Shown here: positions 10,585-23,711 of the stretch, one piece after another
How the letters are laid out: the number at the start of each line of letters is the position of its first letter
Position numbering within the stretch: the first letter of the stretch is position 1
Source: Lateolabrax maculatus
Lineage: Eukaryota > Chordata > Actinopteri > Acropomatiformes > Lateolabracidae
Direction: 5' to 3'
NCBI GenBank assembly: GCA_031216445.1
Contig: CM062202.1
Location: 20,793,501 to 20,857,500 of the forward strand
DNA: 64,000 bases
Notes under the pieces: model-generated
Databases searched by the model: none
The model's input: only the letters and a program-made list of their open reading frames with translations
Told to the model about the DNA's origin: nothing
Position numbers and translations under genes: made by a program

Positions 10585-12335
10585 TCAATATTGTATCAAA
10601 TCCCTGTATTGTTAATCAATCCTTGTAATGAGCCCACAGAGGAACAACACCTAGCTCTCGGTACCTTAGGAGTGCTAAGGCAGAGCATATGCACATTTTC
10701 ATGTTGCTTTACTAGCATGAATTTGATCACAGTTTGACCACGTTTTTTTTTTTTTAAGTCCATATTTATTTGCTCCAAACAGCTGATGCACTGACTGCGT
10801 GGAGTGTCTGACAGCTTGTACTCGAACTGATCCCAGAACTCACAATCTTTTCTCTCTCTTCGTGTCTCTGTACTTCTGTAAATTGGAGTTAAAAACCTCC
10901 AACTGAACTCTAACCCTTGTCACAATAACAGAAAACTAAACTATACAGCAACAGCAATTAAATTGAATTTCCAAACGTAATGGATACTGACTAAAGAGCA
11001 AAAATAGCCTATAGGACTAGTGGTTACACTATTCTGCCATGAAGCAGCCACTACCATGCTACAAAACGATTTAGCTTGCAGAAATTCATACTAATGACAG
11101 ATTTGTGTTTAACAACCTTTTTTTTTTTGGTGTTATTCTAGCCCAGTTAGTGATATATATGAAGTACTATTACTGGAGTTACAATAAATTGTGAATAAAT
11201 GGTGAAAGAGCTCACTGTCTGCAGCCACTCAGCCCTTGTTCTCTCTCCCCCATCCCCTTATGCTTTCCACTTTTCTCCACCCTCTCTCTTCCCATCCTTT
11301 TAATCATTTTAATAGCACTCCTCATCTCCTCTGAATCCAAAACCCTTCCTATAACTTTCCACTCGTCCGCTCTCTCAAGCATCTTTTCCTCTCATCACAC
11401 TCTCTTCCCCTCCTAGAGTCTCTCCTCTTGTCTTCCACCTTTCCTTCTGTCCGCCACCATTGCTGTCTTTTTCGGGGGGGGGCAGAGTGAGGCTATTCAT
11501 TTACAGTGTAGACAAGCCACTTCAGACCAACACTGACACCCACTCTGTTAAGAAGAGGAGGCAGACGGGGAGAGAAAGAGCATGGGAACTGTTCGGCACT
11601 AGAAAAAGCATTTCGGGATTGTAGGAGAAGGCCAGCAAGCTGTCCAAAATATCCAGGTAAATAGAATTATAACAACTATTTCCTCGCATGATTTTGGGAA
11701 ACTGACAGTTCAAAAGCTGTTTCAGTTTTACAATTTCAAAATGGCAGTACTAGTAGGTTCTTCCCTTTTTACCTTCTATATCACATTATGCATTGTCTCT
11801 CTTTTTCTCTATATATATGCCTGTTTCTCCACGACAATCTTCCTCTCTGCACACACACGCACACACACATACACATCCCTCCATCCCTCTGGTCATATCT
11901 CCCTGTCTCCCACGGGTGCAGTGTAACACTATCTGCCTCAGCCACTCTCCGGTCCCAAGCAGACAGCTTGGTCTTCAGAGATTCCTCCCTCTCTCTCTCC
12001 ACTTCTGCCATTTTCTCTCCACGGGGACCAGAAACTAAATATGACAGCTACACCAGAGAGACAGAGGAGAATGTCAAACTCCTCCAACCCAAATGATGAA
12101 GCTTTGCCCATATCTGAGTCACAGTGTATGGACGACGGGAAGACACCATGCTGTGCGGTGTATAGAAGCAGCTGAAATCATTTTGGCAACATAACACCAC
12201 ACAAATATCCATCTTAAAGAAATACAGCAACATTTAGGGATACTCGTCATTGCTTTGCGGCTACATGTTTACACTTTGTCCATTATCTGAAAAGAGAAAA
12301 ACTATACGTACCTGATAAAAAATACATCACATCTG
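10585..12335. other. unique noncoding stretch
   Basis: It contains a pyrimidine-rich tract at about 11220-11470, a G run near 11475 and a short CA run near 11855. No gene or recognised element. Confidence 0.5.
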
Positions 12336-12813
12336 TCACACTATATGGCCAAAAGTATGTGGACACATGACCATTAAACCCAGAAGAGATTGTCAAACCA
12401 TTCACTCTAGAACCATTAGCAATAATATGCTGCTATAATTAATATGCTTTTGGGAAGGCTTTCCATCAGATTTTGGATCCTGGCTACAGGGATTTCCTCT
12501 CATTAAGCCACAAGAGCATTAGTGAGGTCGACCGCTGATTTTGGGCGATAAAGGCCTGGATTGCATCCCAAATGTGTTCCAATGGGTTTGATGTCAGGGC
12601 TCTGTGCAGGCCAGTCAGGTTCTTCAACACCAAATTGGGAAATACCATTTATTCATGGACTGGCTTTTTGTACAACGGAATTGTTGTTAAAACAGGAAAG
12701 GGCCAAACCAATGCCAAAACTTGAAAGCACAAGCATTGTATATCATTGTATGCTTTAGCATTAAAAAGTCATTAAAACAGCCTTGGCCAAGTACATACTT
12801 TTACATAGTGTGA
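12336..12813 (-). mobile_element. internally deleted Tc1/mariner-type transposon
   Basis: The left end carries CACTATATGGCCAAAAGTATG and the right end is its degraded inverted copy (ATACTTTTACATAGTGTGA). On the minus strand, 12584-12634 translates to EEPDWPAQSPDIKPI, which matches the WPxQSPDLNPIE motif around the last catalytic acidic residue of Tc1-family transposases (known family motif). The downstream frame is shifted and carries stops, and most of the transposase gene is missing between about 12770 and the right end. This is a dead remnant that could be mobilised only in trans. TA target duplications are not clear. Confidence 0.85.
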
Positions 12814-12948
12814 GAGGGATACATTATTTTCGAAATGTAAAAGTTCATCCAACAGGCCAAATACTTTAATCATGTTCACCATAAATTCATCAAATAATGA
12901 AATGTTAGGGCTATTATTAAAGGATATCACGTTGTCATTTTTTCTTAA

Positions 12949-13140
12949 AGGACGATTGCAGTTTATTACAACTTTGCTCTCAAATCATATTTTTTGTTTG
13001 TTATAATGAACACTGTACTCAGTTTGTGTAAGTAGTTTATGAGATCAGGGGACAGGGCAACATCACAACAACGTCAGAGGGGGCAGAAATCGAGCAGTCA
13101 AAAGATCAGAAATGTTGCAAAGAAGCCGAGTTTTTAGTCT
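12949..13140. repeat. possible start of a further TTAA-type element
   Basis: TTAAAGGACGATTGCAGTT at about 12955 resembles the TTAAAGG-starting ends of the other short elements in this window. No matching inverted end was found, so the assignment is tentative. Confidence 0.25.
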
Positions 13141-13159
13141 TGCTATCGTTGTGGCGTAG

Positions 13160-13470
13160 GGATGGCAGCATCCACCACTTTGGTCCAGCCTGAAATATCT
13201 CAGCAACTATTGGATGGATTGCCATTAAAGTTTGTACACATTTTGGACATTCATGGTCCTCAGAGGATGATTGACTGGTGACCCCCAGACTTCTCCTCTA
13301 CTGCCACCATGAGGGTAACATTTATTCCTCACAATATGACAACTTTGGTGAGGTGTTTATGACCAAATAGCCTCCCTGCAAATCTAACGACATTCCCATC
13401 AGCCTCAGCTGTAATTTGTCTTTAGTGCTAATGAGCGAATGTTAGTGAACATATTAAACATTACATGTGC
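13160..13470 (+). mobile_element. interspersed element, upstream part (same family as 48657-49210)
   Basis: Recognisable segments in order: ACCACTTTGGTCCAGCCTGA, ATATCTCAGCAACTATTGG, ATGGATTGCCATTAAAGTTT, CCCATCAGCCTCAGCTGTA, and GTGCTAATGAGCGAATGTTAG. The last two also occur at about 48825-48865. From memory this is a widespread percomorph repeat of uncertain class. It is noncoding, and its 3' portion is diverged. Confidence 0.65.
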
Positions 13471-14883
13471 TTAATATCATGTGTGTGCCAACAGTTTCAC
13501 GCGAGGTGGAAATTATGCCACAGTCTGCGCCAACCCAACTAAGATGGCGACCACTGAAGGTGAGAAGTGTCCAGCGTCAACTTTTTGACTGTTATGAGTA
13601 CACCATCCGGATACTCAGTGCACTGCATTTTGCCACAATTGTCTCAGTCAAAATAGCAAGGGTAAGAATGGTAGAGTGCAAATTGAGACAAAGCATTAGT
13701 CTTGTTAGATTATAAAATCCACTTTAACTGGAAATAAAACTGAAAGTGATCGCACCTTGAGTTGAACACAAAAAAGTTGGTCTGAAAATTCTGATGGATG
13801 TTCACAAGTGACAGATTGGATAGTAATTTTACTTACTCTTCATCAAAATGATACAATACTGAATATGGTAATATATTCTTAACAACACACATTGTGTTGT
13901 TTTCTGGCAATCCCCATCCCTAGGCCTAATTACACACAAAAATGTGTTATGCTTATAAATTGCCTCATAAATGTGTACAGGATATTAAGGACATCAGGTT
14001 TTTATTCCTCTTGGAAGGGCAAACTGGACCTCAAATAACTCACTGCCATCAAAAATGATTAGTCAGCTTTGGCTGAAAACAGGATGAGATGTTCCAGCTT
14101 CCGTCACCCCGTCTGCAGACTATTTCTATTTGGGGAATCCCCCGTATCCCTTCTCTTCCTCCTTTTTGTCCCACTCTTTCATGCTTCCTGTCTGTATTGT
14201 CTTCTTTCTCCCTTCATCTCTCCCTTAATCTTTATCTGTTGGTTTTCCTCTGTCACAGTGTCTTAGGTAGGTCGCACCCTTCCTGTGAAAGAAGCTTTAG
14301 TGCGACGCAGAGGGATACACTCAGAGGTGACAGTTCTTACTCACTGAAACAAAAAAGTCCAAAAAGGAGGAGGAGGAGGGTGGTGGAGTATAAACAGATT
14401 ATTGTGGGAGGTACTTTGATTGTTCTTCTAATGTGTTTTGCTGCAAATCTATTTCAAGCCCTGGTGCCAGGCAGAAAAATCAACTGAGTGGAAAAAGGAT
14501 GAAGAAAGTGGGAAGGGATGATGGAAAGAGAATGAGAAAGATTGCAGGTGGTACAAAATACAAAGTGACCACAGCACTTTTGGTTCTGGTGTGTGTGTTT
14601 AGGAACATGTATATCTATTTCATGGCAGTAATGTGTGTGTGTGTCTGAAACTGTAGTTCTTTGCAGATAAACAACTGGAGAAAGGTGTTATGGGTGACGG
14701 TAGGTTGCAGAGGAGCCAAATTGATGCAGCAGAACCAGGGATATCGTCTATTTATTCCACGCATTCTTCTACCTTGTCAAAACGTGGTGCCAGCATTACC
14801 CACAATGCAACTCAACCACCAACAGTTCCATCGGGGATTCAGGTCTGTTATGCTACTGTAGTAGTAACTACTGTAATGTAATG
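13471..14883. other. unique noncoding stretch
   Basis: A CT-rich tract occurs near 14130-14240. Open frames at 14069-14487 coincide with it. No gene is recognised. Confidence 0.5.
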
Positions 14884-15094
14884 TAGCCTTTAGCCCCAGA
14901 TGTTTTTACAAATTCAAACTTGTAGTCTTCAGCCCCAACCGACGTTGACTCCTGTGACATCACTTGAGGCTCGTTGTCAGATTTCACACAGCTCCCTCTG
15001 GAGACACAAAGACTTGGTTCAACTTTTTTCACATATGCAGTCGTACATCTGCTAATCAGACTTTGATGTGTACAATTGGTGGAGTTCCCCTTTG
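14884..15094 (-). mobile_element. short interspersed element with an AAAGGGGAACTCCACC terminus
   Basis: Read on the minus strand from 15094, it starts CCTCAAAGGGGAACTCCACC and continues with TTTGTGTCTCCAGAGGGAGC and GTTGGGGCTGAAGACTACAAG. I remember this order from other percomorph genomes. It is noncoding. The left end at about 14884 is approximate. Confidence 0.6.
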
Positions 15095-15311
15095 AGGATG
15101 AACATGTATGCAATATTAATAATGAAAGTGTATGCACATGGACGTGTATGTTTATTGTTTGTTTTGTTTTTGAGTGTACTTGCATGCATGTGAGCATATT
15201 TTGGGCATATTGCCAGTATTGCATACTGATATCTTCTGAAATCCATGCACACTTCCTTTGTGTACGTGAGTGTATTCTGGCATACATCCGTAGCTTATCT
15301 CCAGCCTTGTC

Positions 15312-15318
15312 TGTGTGT

Positions 15319-15374
<56 letters not shown>
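15312..15374. repeat. (GT)n microsatellite
   Basis: A GT array of about 63 bases with one C interruption. This is the longest GT run in the window. Confidence 0.97.
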
Positions 15375-15375
<1 letters not shown>

Positions 15376-16429
15376 TATGATTAGATCACAGAGCGCTGAC
15401 GCACGGATGTCCTTCAGGTAACCAGATTTGTCACGCTGCCGAGCGTGGCCATCAGGTGGCGACGTTAAGCGGCTCAGCCTTGCCACCGAGGTCACCGGGA
15501 CGGTATCCCAGAAACACCCTGGAGAGGCAGTGGGGTGGGGCAGCAGATGGAGGGCAGGCAGCGACACACTAATGACAAGACACTAATAACACGACTGCGC
15601 CGCTGGGGTCGGTGTAGAACATGCTATTAACGTGTAGCACGCTAGTCTGGCCAGATTATGCCAATCCACTAAAGCTATTAGAGAGACATCGAGCATGTAT
15701 GTGATGAATTTCCTACAATGCTAAAGGGGGGGGGGGTTGAATGGGGAACGCTGCAGCTGGCAGTTTAGAACGACGAGTGTGTGATGTGTGCGACAGAGCT
15801 GAAAGAGATTATGATGAATATTAGAGGCAGAGTAAGAGAGGAATGAAGAACGAGTAGCAGAGTGTGATTCCTGTCTCCTCCCGGGGTTCAGCTGATCTGC
15901 ACAGGGTTGCCACAAAGAAAAAGAACCCTCAAACTTTTGATCCTCTGATTGAGCACTCGACCCTTTCTCCCTCATGAGTCCCTGATTAGAAGAAAATTGT
16001 TGATTTATGGAGGATTTCTCCTCATCTCTCACTAATATTAATCCGTTCCAGAGGTTGGCTATTAGGAGGCGGATCACGTTCTTTGGACTCGGATAAAGAA
16101 AATCCAATCTGGATCCAGCTTGAAACTCAACATTTTCCAATTAATGATGATATACGACTTATTGAAAACTATCAGTCGAAAATTCGGCCTGTATTCCATG
16201 TGACTTTGTGCCAAAGATGAAAGTTGTAGTGCATTACCATAATGTTGCAGGAAGTTAACAAATGATCCCGCAATGAATTCCAGGCAGCAAAGCTAAGGAT
16301 GAGCTCTTCCCGGCTGTACAAGTCCTGTCCACACTTACCCCTCCCGCCCCATTTTTCCCATTTCAAAGCCAAGAGCAAGAGAGGGAGAAAAAAAAGGCAG
16401 CTGATGGAAAAGAGAGGGGAGAAAAAATG
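15376..16429. other. unique noncoding stretch
   Basis: It includes a G run at about 15725-15735. No gene or element is recognised. Minus-strand frames at 15295-15567 run over the GT array. Confidence 0.5.
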
Positions 16430-16740
16430 ACAGAGATAGACAAAGGTTGATTAAATTGGTTTTCAATTCTGGGTGTCTCTGTCTGAGGCTACTGCATTAA
16501 TTTGCCCCATTACATATTTGAGAGCCAGTGAGTGTATTAAGAGCTGCTGTATATCATATCAGTGACGGCCCCAAGAGCTCGCTGCCAAAATAAGAGCCCC
16601 GGGTCCATCTATTGGAGCATTAACCGAGGTGACTCAGCACGCCCAGGCCCAAACACATCTCATACTTTATGTGAGGGATTCTTTGTTCACTGCAGTCCTC
16701 CGTACGGCTGCAGAGAGGGTGGCGTGAGTCCGTCCAGTAT
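16430..16740. promoter_or_regulatory. candidate conserved noncoding block
   Basis: A complex, non-repetitive block with TTGATTAAATTGG and GCATTAATTTGCCCC, followed by a GC-richer half. It contains TGACTCAGCA (16631-16640), a Maf/NFE2/AP-1-type recognition sequence. No frame is protein-like. Conservation is inferred only from composition and motif density. Confidence 0.25.
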
Positions 16741-19700
16741 GTTAGGCTTAACATGAGTATACGTCTGGGAGCTGTGGATTCATGATGGAAATGCATTGTC
16801 AGAGGATTCTGCTTAGCAGCTTTGTCAAGGCTTTACCTTTGTGTTAAGATGGAGTTGAAAGGGAGCTGTACTGAAGATTTCCTGGCTCAGGAAAAGTGGG
16901 ATAAAAACTACATGCAAGGTTGTTGATTTGATTCCACAAATCTTTCATTAATCTTTAGCTCAGCTTCTATGTCAGATTTATTTTCTCTTTATCGTTCCCC
17001 CATTTTACAGTTCAAAGGGGGTAAGTATCAAAAATGCGTCAGGTTAATTTATTAGAAAATAATTTCGGAAGGCTGTATACAAACGCTGGTGAAAATTTGT
17101 TAGATAAGGATGGAATTTTACTGGGTTAAAGGCCAGCTCACAATCAATTTTAGAGTGATATCTGATCTTCTGGGCTTTTTTTTTTGGTCAAACCCTTTCA
17201 GAACTGTCTTTGTTGGTGAACTGAAGCAACCTTGGAGACTATGTAAATGAAAGAATAAAGAAGTTTAGAAGTTGAACTCGTAAGAAATAAAACGTGAACT
17301 TGCTTCAGTGTAACTGACAATACTGAGCCAGTTCACTGACTTTATGACTCTCTCATGACTTTACGTTACACTACATTTTACCATGTCAAAAACATAAACA
17401 TTTCAATGGTTTTATTGCCAAAGTTAAACAAGATGTAAAGACAATGCAGCTCACTGGGAGACATGTTTTTTTCCTGCTTGTGGTCCCGTTCTACTCTGTT
17501 TCAGTCAGAATGATGATGTCTAATGATGGTGTATCTCTAAAGCCCCTAAAAACGTGGTTTCAAATACTAAGAATTTTTCTATAAAAAGCAACCATCAAAC
17601 TTATTTTCTAGGAAAAAGCACATCCTTATTAACTCTAACTCTAAAACTCAGCTTACCTGCATATTCAGGACTGTGTTGGTGTTAAATTTGATTGACAGTG
17701 CTGGCAACATAAGCAAGCACCCATCAAGTGTCATTGCATTGTGATTCAAATGTTGCTGACATCACATTTTTTCAACTTGTGCCCCACCCTCTTCAGAGAA
17801 TGTGTTCATGTAGCTTATCGTACACAGTAAGAAGCTGATGAGAAAGTAGGTTTTCGGAGCCTTGGGAAATCAAGGGAAATTCAATGTGCCATTATCATTT
17901 AGTTACCTCATGTGGCCACACTGGCCACTGTTCATAGTCTTGCTTTAACAATCGCTTGTGAAGATTGCTTCTTGGACGTTCCTTGCCCTGCGGTTCAACA
18001 GCCAACTCTCAAAACAGTTTTTGTTCTTGACTGTAGCGCACGACAATGAAGTAACTTTGCCAAAAAAGTGGGGAATAAGGGAACTTATTTTTCACTATGA
18101 TGGATTACCTATCTCAAGCGAGTTTCAAGTCTCTCCAAGCTGATTTTCATATTTAAATGAATGGAAACCAGCCGGGTGCCTGGAGGGTGGGAAATCAATC
18201 TAAAAACTTAGTGTATGCTTTGGAAAACCGTCAGCAGGAATGTAAAACATAGGCGATTTGTACTTAATGGGCTGAAACATGTAAAAACATTGGCGTGGTT
18301 CTGTTAAATAAGTGGTTGGGTTACGGACTTGCTGTTTATTAAAAGTAATAATAAATTACCAACATTTTTCCTGATGATATACTGCAGGATTTTCCCTCTT
18401 TTTACTTTGTAAAGTCATAGACAAAAATAGAACACTATGACTACAATAATGAAAGTTTGTCCATGAGGCACACTCATGATGGATTACAAAAATTGAAAGG
18501 TTGCTACCAAAAAAATATGTGCCTGATAATGACTGAATGAGAATGTAAATTAAGGTCGTGCTTACCATCCTGGCCCCCTACACACACACACACACACATG
18601 CTTGCCCCCCTTCTCAGTATTTGTGCATGTGAAAGGGATCTCTTCAGGGCTGTCACCACTCTTTCAACAGCGCTATTCATCATGTTTTTCCATTCGGAGT
18701 GTGTGCAGGTGTTTACTGTAAGGAGGAGAAGAAAGGAGAGAAAAGAAAAGATGAAAACAAACGTCAGTGGCCTCAATGTCTGGACGGCAGATGGAGAGGA
18801 GGACGGAGACCGGGAGACACTGGGTGAAGGACAAAAGTAAAATAAAGCAGAGAAAGAGAAAGGGGTCAGTTGTTAACAGAGCCTGAAACTGAAATACTGT
18901 TTCCCTATTGGCAAAATCTAAAAGAGAAAGAATCTCAGTATGATCCTAGTGATGTTACAGACCACCCAATAGGTGGAGGGAAACTTTCAGAAAAGGAAAA
19001 GTGCGGAGTGGAAGTGAATTTCATGGTTCCACGCAGAGGCCAAGCACCAGACCTCCACTGTGGCTGCAATAACCTGTATGTACGTGTGTGTGTGTGTGTC
19101 CAAGAAATACATTTCTATCACAGTGATGTAACATAAAGACAGAAAAGGAAGAGTACCTTTGCTCCTTTCAAAATCTGCGACTGCACAGAAGGCTAAATGT
19201 ACTCCAGAAGTTCAAGTCATTTTCTGCATAAACTAACATTGGAATACAATTGGAGCGCCTCCAAGACCTGGATGGCCGTAAAACCCTCCTGACTGAATCA
19301 TCAGGGAAAAAAACATGAGCATCAGCGTTAGAAAATATCTGGTTCTTTGATTAAAAAGTCAAGCCTGTGTACAAAAATATATACAAAGAAGCATGGAGTG
19401 TTTCCATAATAAGTATCCAATCAGCTTAAAATGTGTTTTTTCTACACTCCCTAGAAACCTGATAGAACATTCAGAAGATTAAATCAGTTCACCTGGGTCA
19501 AATGTGGATGAATTCAGCATTTTTCTCCATAGCAACGGCAACTGAGGCTTATGGGCGTCTGAGTATGGAAAATGATTTCTCGGAAACAAACAAATAATTC
19601 AAACCAAAGGGCCATAACCAAGGCTGTAGCCAGGATCTTAGAAATATTGAGGCGATAACTCCAAGGTCCACCAATGCACCCCCGTCCTCCCTCAGAAAAT

Positions 19701-20805
19701 TCTGACCAAACACAAAAAGTAAGTCTCTAAAAGTTTATTATTTGTTGTTGTTTAGAATTGTTATTTTATTTGTTCAACTTAAAATTTATGTTTTATGCAA
19801 ATAACATTTTCCAACACAAGTTCTAACAAATGCTGTTCCAAACCCACCTCTGCTCTGCCAGGAATACAATTGTTTTGTGAAGTAGTGAATGCTTTATTTA
19901 TTTTTTCATGTTGATGGCTAAATAAATGGACAAATTCAAATATAGTACTTTATCTAAAAATACGGGAATAAGCCAATTAAATATGTGTTAAACATGTTTG
20001 TTTTTTTAAACTACAAATCTCCTCCAGCTTTCTCAAATTCCCAAAAGTAGGGGTCATGCCATTGTTTCTGGCAGAGCAATCAATATCTCACAGCCAAACT
20101 TTATATTTGTATATATATTTAGTTTTAAAGATAAAAAAGAAAATAAACCGATTGTGTTTTTTTTCAGACTCCCATGGTTTTAAAGGAAGGAACACTGATG
20201 ATATCTTTCAAAGAAAACTTGGAATCAACAGCTCTTTCCACTTCACAACTTTATCTTACCCCTCCCCTATATATGGTTCACATTAATATTTAGCCTAATC
20301 TAAACCCAACCCTAATCTAATCTAAAACCAAGTTCAAGTCATAGCTTCACATGTCATCACCTTGCTGCTTTTTCTTCATCTGTCTGTTCTTGAGCTGACA
20401 TTTGGCCCAAAGTAAGGAAATACCAGAATACACACAAAGGAGTAAGAACCGCGTACGCATTCAGCTGCTCACGACCGCTCTCATTTCCTTTCCTTGCTCG
20501 TTGTCGAGGTTGACACACACTGCCTGGCTTCAAGGGCTCCAAGGGTCAAGGGTCATACCCACGATCCCCCAGGCAATGCTTTGAATCCTCGTCCTGCTTC
20601 CCTGGTGCAACCTACGGAGAGCTCCTGACTGATAAGTTGAAGAAGTTATTGATGTGTTTGTAGCCCGATCGTGACTGTAATCTGCAATCCAGCAGTGGGT
20701 CAGAAGTTTGCATGTCCAGTGTTATCTGAAGCTGCAAAGGAGATAACTCCAGCATCCAAACGGACTGCACACACATATGAGGGCTGCGGCAAAGTGTGTC
20801 ACAGC
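16741..20805. other. long unique noncoding stretch
   Basis: A CA run lies at 18580-18598 and a short GT run at about 19085-19100. At about 20285-20335 a degenerate set of TAATCTAAACCC/CAACCCTAATC units weakly resembles the repeat at 3010-3232. No gene is recognised. Confidence 0.5.
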
Positions 20806-20812
20806 ATGTGCA

Positions 20813-20838
<26 letters not shown>
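20806..20838. repeat. (GT)n microsatellite
   Basis: A GT run with an imperfect start, ending in GCGCGC. Confidence 0.94.
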
Positions 20839-20843
<5 letters not shown>

Positions 20844-21006
20844 CCTCCCCCTGGTTGTAAATCCCCCCCACCCGTCACATTAGCCTAATGAAAAGTAATA
20901 AGAGTGCTCCAAATGATCTACTCCCTGAGGTTGCCTCAGAGCTGTGTGAAATAAGATAACATTAACCTGAGTTATATGGCCTGCCAACGGGAAGTGCCAT
21001 AACAAG

Positions 21007-21045
21007 ACACACACACATGCATGTGACCACACACACACACACACA
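21007..21045. repeat. (CA)n microsatellite, interrupted
   Basis: Two CA runs separated by TGCATGTGAC. Confidence 0.92.
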
Positions 21046-21197
21046 TCTGTCTTATCTGGTGTTTACTCTCCAACTGGGAGTCATGGTGTCATACAGACGC
21101 CATAAACTAGCAGCGATATGAAACAATAATAAAGACAATTCAAAGAAAAAACAGAGGAAATATACATGTAGTCTCTTCCTGGCTACAGGGAGCTGTA

Positions 21198-21236
21198 TGT
21201 GTGTGTGTGTGTGTGTGGGTGTGTGTGTGTGTGTGT
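21198..21236. repeat. (GT)n microsatellite
   Basis: A GT array with one GGG interruption. It lies about 150 bases from the opposite-strand CA array at 21007, so the two could pair as an inverted repeat. Confidence 0.95.
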
Positions 21237-21407
21237 CTGAATATGCGTGTTTTATTGGCCACAGTATATATTTTTATTGTCTCTTTGTTGAGTTTATTAG
21301 TGTTTGATGTTTTTGTGCGGTTTTATATGGAGCATACATGCATGGGCGCTAGAACATACTGTATACTTCTATCACAAATTTGCATGTTTTGTGTATGTGT
21401 GTGACTG

Positions 21408-21408
21408 T

Positions 21409-21439
<31 letters not shown>
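21408..21439. repeat. (GA)n microsatellite
   Basis: A GA run followed by roughly 100 bases of purine-rich sequence. Confidence 0.94.
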
Positions 21440-22123
21440 GTGGAAAAGCAGAAAGAGGCCGACAGGAAGGACGGAGAAGAAGGGAGAGAAGATGAAGAGG
21501 AGGCCGAGCTGGAGGGGTGAAGGAGAGTGTAAATCTAATGATGGCACGCTGAGGAAAAAAAAAGATGAAGAGAGAAACACAGAGAGAGTGCACTGGCAGA
21601 TCACACATATCATCTGTGATAGTGGAGTAATCAAAGAGAGGCTACATGGAGAGGAAAATTATCCCTCACTTTGTGCAAGACACTTAGACAAAAAGAGATA
21701 CTCAGTAACATTTGTCACACATGGTGGTGGAGGACAATAAAGGCTCACATGTGATGCGATTAGAAAAACAGCAAATAGATGCAGTCACAGTACTAATACT
21801 GTGTGTAAAATCAGTGATGACTTGCTGCTTTGCTCAGGGTGAAGTCATCATTTACAAGAGGAGGTAATTAATTACTCGATTAGGGTGTAGAAATTTGCAT
21901 TTGTAAATTGGACCTAGCACCACTTTACTTGATTCAATGACCTGTGGTGCAAGGTGATACAAAAAAAGCTTTTACTTCCAAATGTCAACAATTTGGTATA
22001 ATTTTTCAATGGCCCATTGATATTTGGAACGTCATTACGGAGAGAAGCCAGTAATTATGAGTATATTATGAGTTCAAGAACAAAAACTCACCGAACCTGA
22101 GGTCAGCAGGTTGTCAGTGCTGA

Positions 22124-22652
22124 CTTTAAAGGTGAACATTCTTTTTGGGACTCTGGAGGAGCTTTGTCAAGTCTGAAAGAATAACCCCAGTGATGTCATC
22201 AGGGGTTATCTCAGCTTTGGGATTTTAAAAGCAGCGTTAATTGATATTTTTGGCCACTTGGGGGCAACAGAAAAAGCTGTAAACACGACTTTGACATACT
22301 ATCATGTTATTACGTTGTTTTGGCTAATGTTAGCAAAAGTCATTATCTTGTAAGCAGATAGTTAATCCATTATTAATATGACAATTCTAATTAGTGCAGC
22401 TTTACCACAAAGCCTGCATTACAAACTAAAGACATGAGATTTTACCAGGAAATCAGGGTCTTGCGAAAAGGTGGCATGGGTTGCATTTTGGGAAATGTAG
22501 GATCCAGTGTTTTTGGAGTTAAATCCTTACTAGGGCCTAAACGTCAGTATATCTCAGCTTCTGCTGCTTCAAATTTTGTTTTTTAATCTTTCTCTCACAA
22601 GTCCTCCAACTTGATGGAAGTGTAATACTGAATCGATGGAGTACCCCTTTAA
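22124..22652 (-). mobile_element. interspersed TTAA-type element interrupted by a second element
   Basis: Read on the minus strand from 22652 it starts TTAAAGGGGTACTCCATCGA and continues AACACTGGATCCTACATTTCC, an order I remember from percomorph repeats. The opposite edge at 22124 reads TTTAAAGGTGAACATTC, giving a short inverted TTAAAGG terminus. The body is split by the sequence at 22224-22404. There is no coding capacity. Confidence 0.6.
22224..22404. mobile_element. nested short element inside 22124-22652
   Basis: The left edge reads TTAAAAGCAGCGTTAATTG. The right edge, reverse-complemented, reads TAAAGCTGCACTAATTAGAA. These are imperfect inverted ends around a body containing TTTTTGGCCACTTGGGGGCA, a phrase I remember from short fish elements. 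The right terminus also resembles the start of the 52866 element (TTAAAGCTGCACTATG), so the two may be related. Confidence 0.5.
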
Positions 22653-23357
22653 GAAATGCAATGGATGAAGTGACAACTCAAGATTTTAAAACTGGTGCCA
22701 GGTCATCAATAGTAGAACTAGCTGCATGGATCTACTAGAATATTTATACTAGGGGAAAAAGAGATAAGTTAGATAAGTAAGATTCCATCCAAATTACCAT
22801 AATTATTGAGAATAAGCTAAACAACAATAAAGATAAAGACCAATTCTGGCTGGTTACCAATAACACTGAAACAGATACAATGGCTCAAAATAATGTTGTC
22901 AACTGTTGACTATTATTAGAGCTATGTAACCAGGCAAGATGTAGTTCTCATGTAAGTTCAATGTGACAGAAAATAAGAGACTAGAAATACTTTGGAATTA
23001 TAGGCAAATGCATTTATATTAATTAATTAAATGTATGAATCTTCTGAGACAGTTCCATAAATACTTCAGGTTACAATCAATTTATTTGATATATCTGACA
23101 CAAATTAAGTGCCAAAAGCCTTATAAACATAGCAACAAATGTAAAACTGTGAGATATGTTTTGAGAGTATGTGCCCACCAGGTAAGACACATCAAAACGC
23201 TTTCTCCCGCATCCTCACATTCATACACATGAAGTTCAAAACAACAGGTAAATGAATGCAGGGAGAATCCGTAGAGTGCTACATCAAGGAGGAGGATGGG
23301 GGGGGGGGGAGTGGATCTGCACTTCAAACCACCTGGTGAAGACCTCTGCGGACGGAT

Positions 23358-23437
23358 CCATCTCTCGCACACTCTCCCTATCTGTCTCTCGCTCTCTCCA
23401 TCTCTCTCTCTCGTGCTCTCTTTCTGTCTCGCTCTGA
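23358..23437. repeat. CT-rich low-complexity tract
   Basis: Imperfect CTCTCT and TCTGTCTCGCTC units. Open frames over it are compositional. Confidence 0.85.
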
Positions 23438-23710
23438 CAGATTTATTAAGAGGCCGGGATCAAAACGAGTCCCCAGCTCCCGCCTCTCCTCATCCCTTGC
23501 TTTCTCCTCTTCCTCATCGACTGACAGCATCTCCTCCCTCCTTTCTCTCTCACTCTCTCCTTGTCCCGTGGCCCGAGCCTATATTGTTGAGCCCTCAGAG
23601 AAATAGGGGACGAGGAAGGAGACGAGGACAAGGAGATAGGAGCCGAGAGGATGAATATCTTTTTTCCATCCCTGTGGCCTGCTTTAAAAGATTCTTTGCC
23701 ACTCACACTC

Positions 23711-23711
23711 A

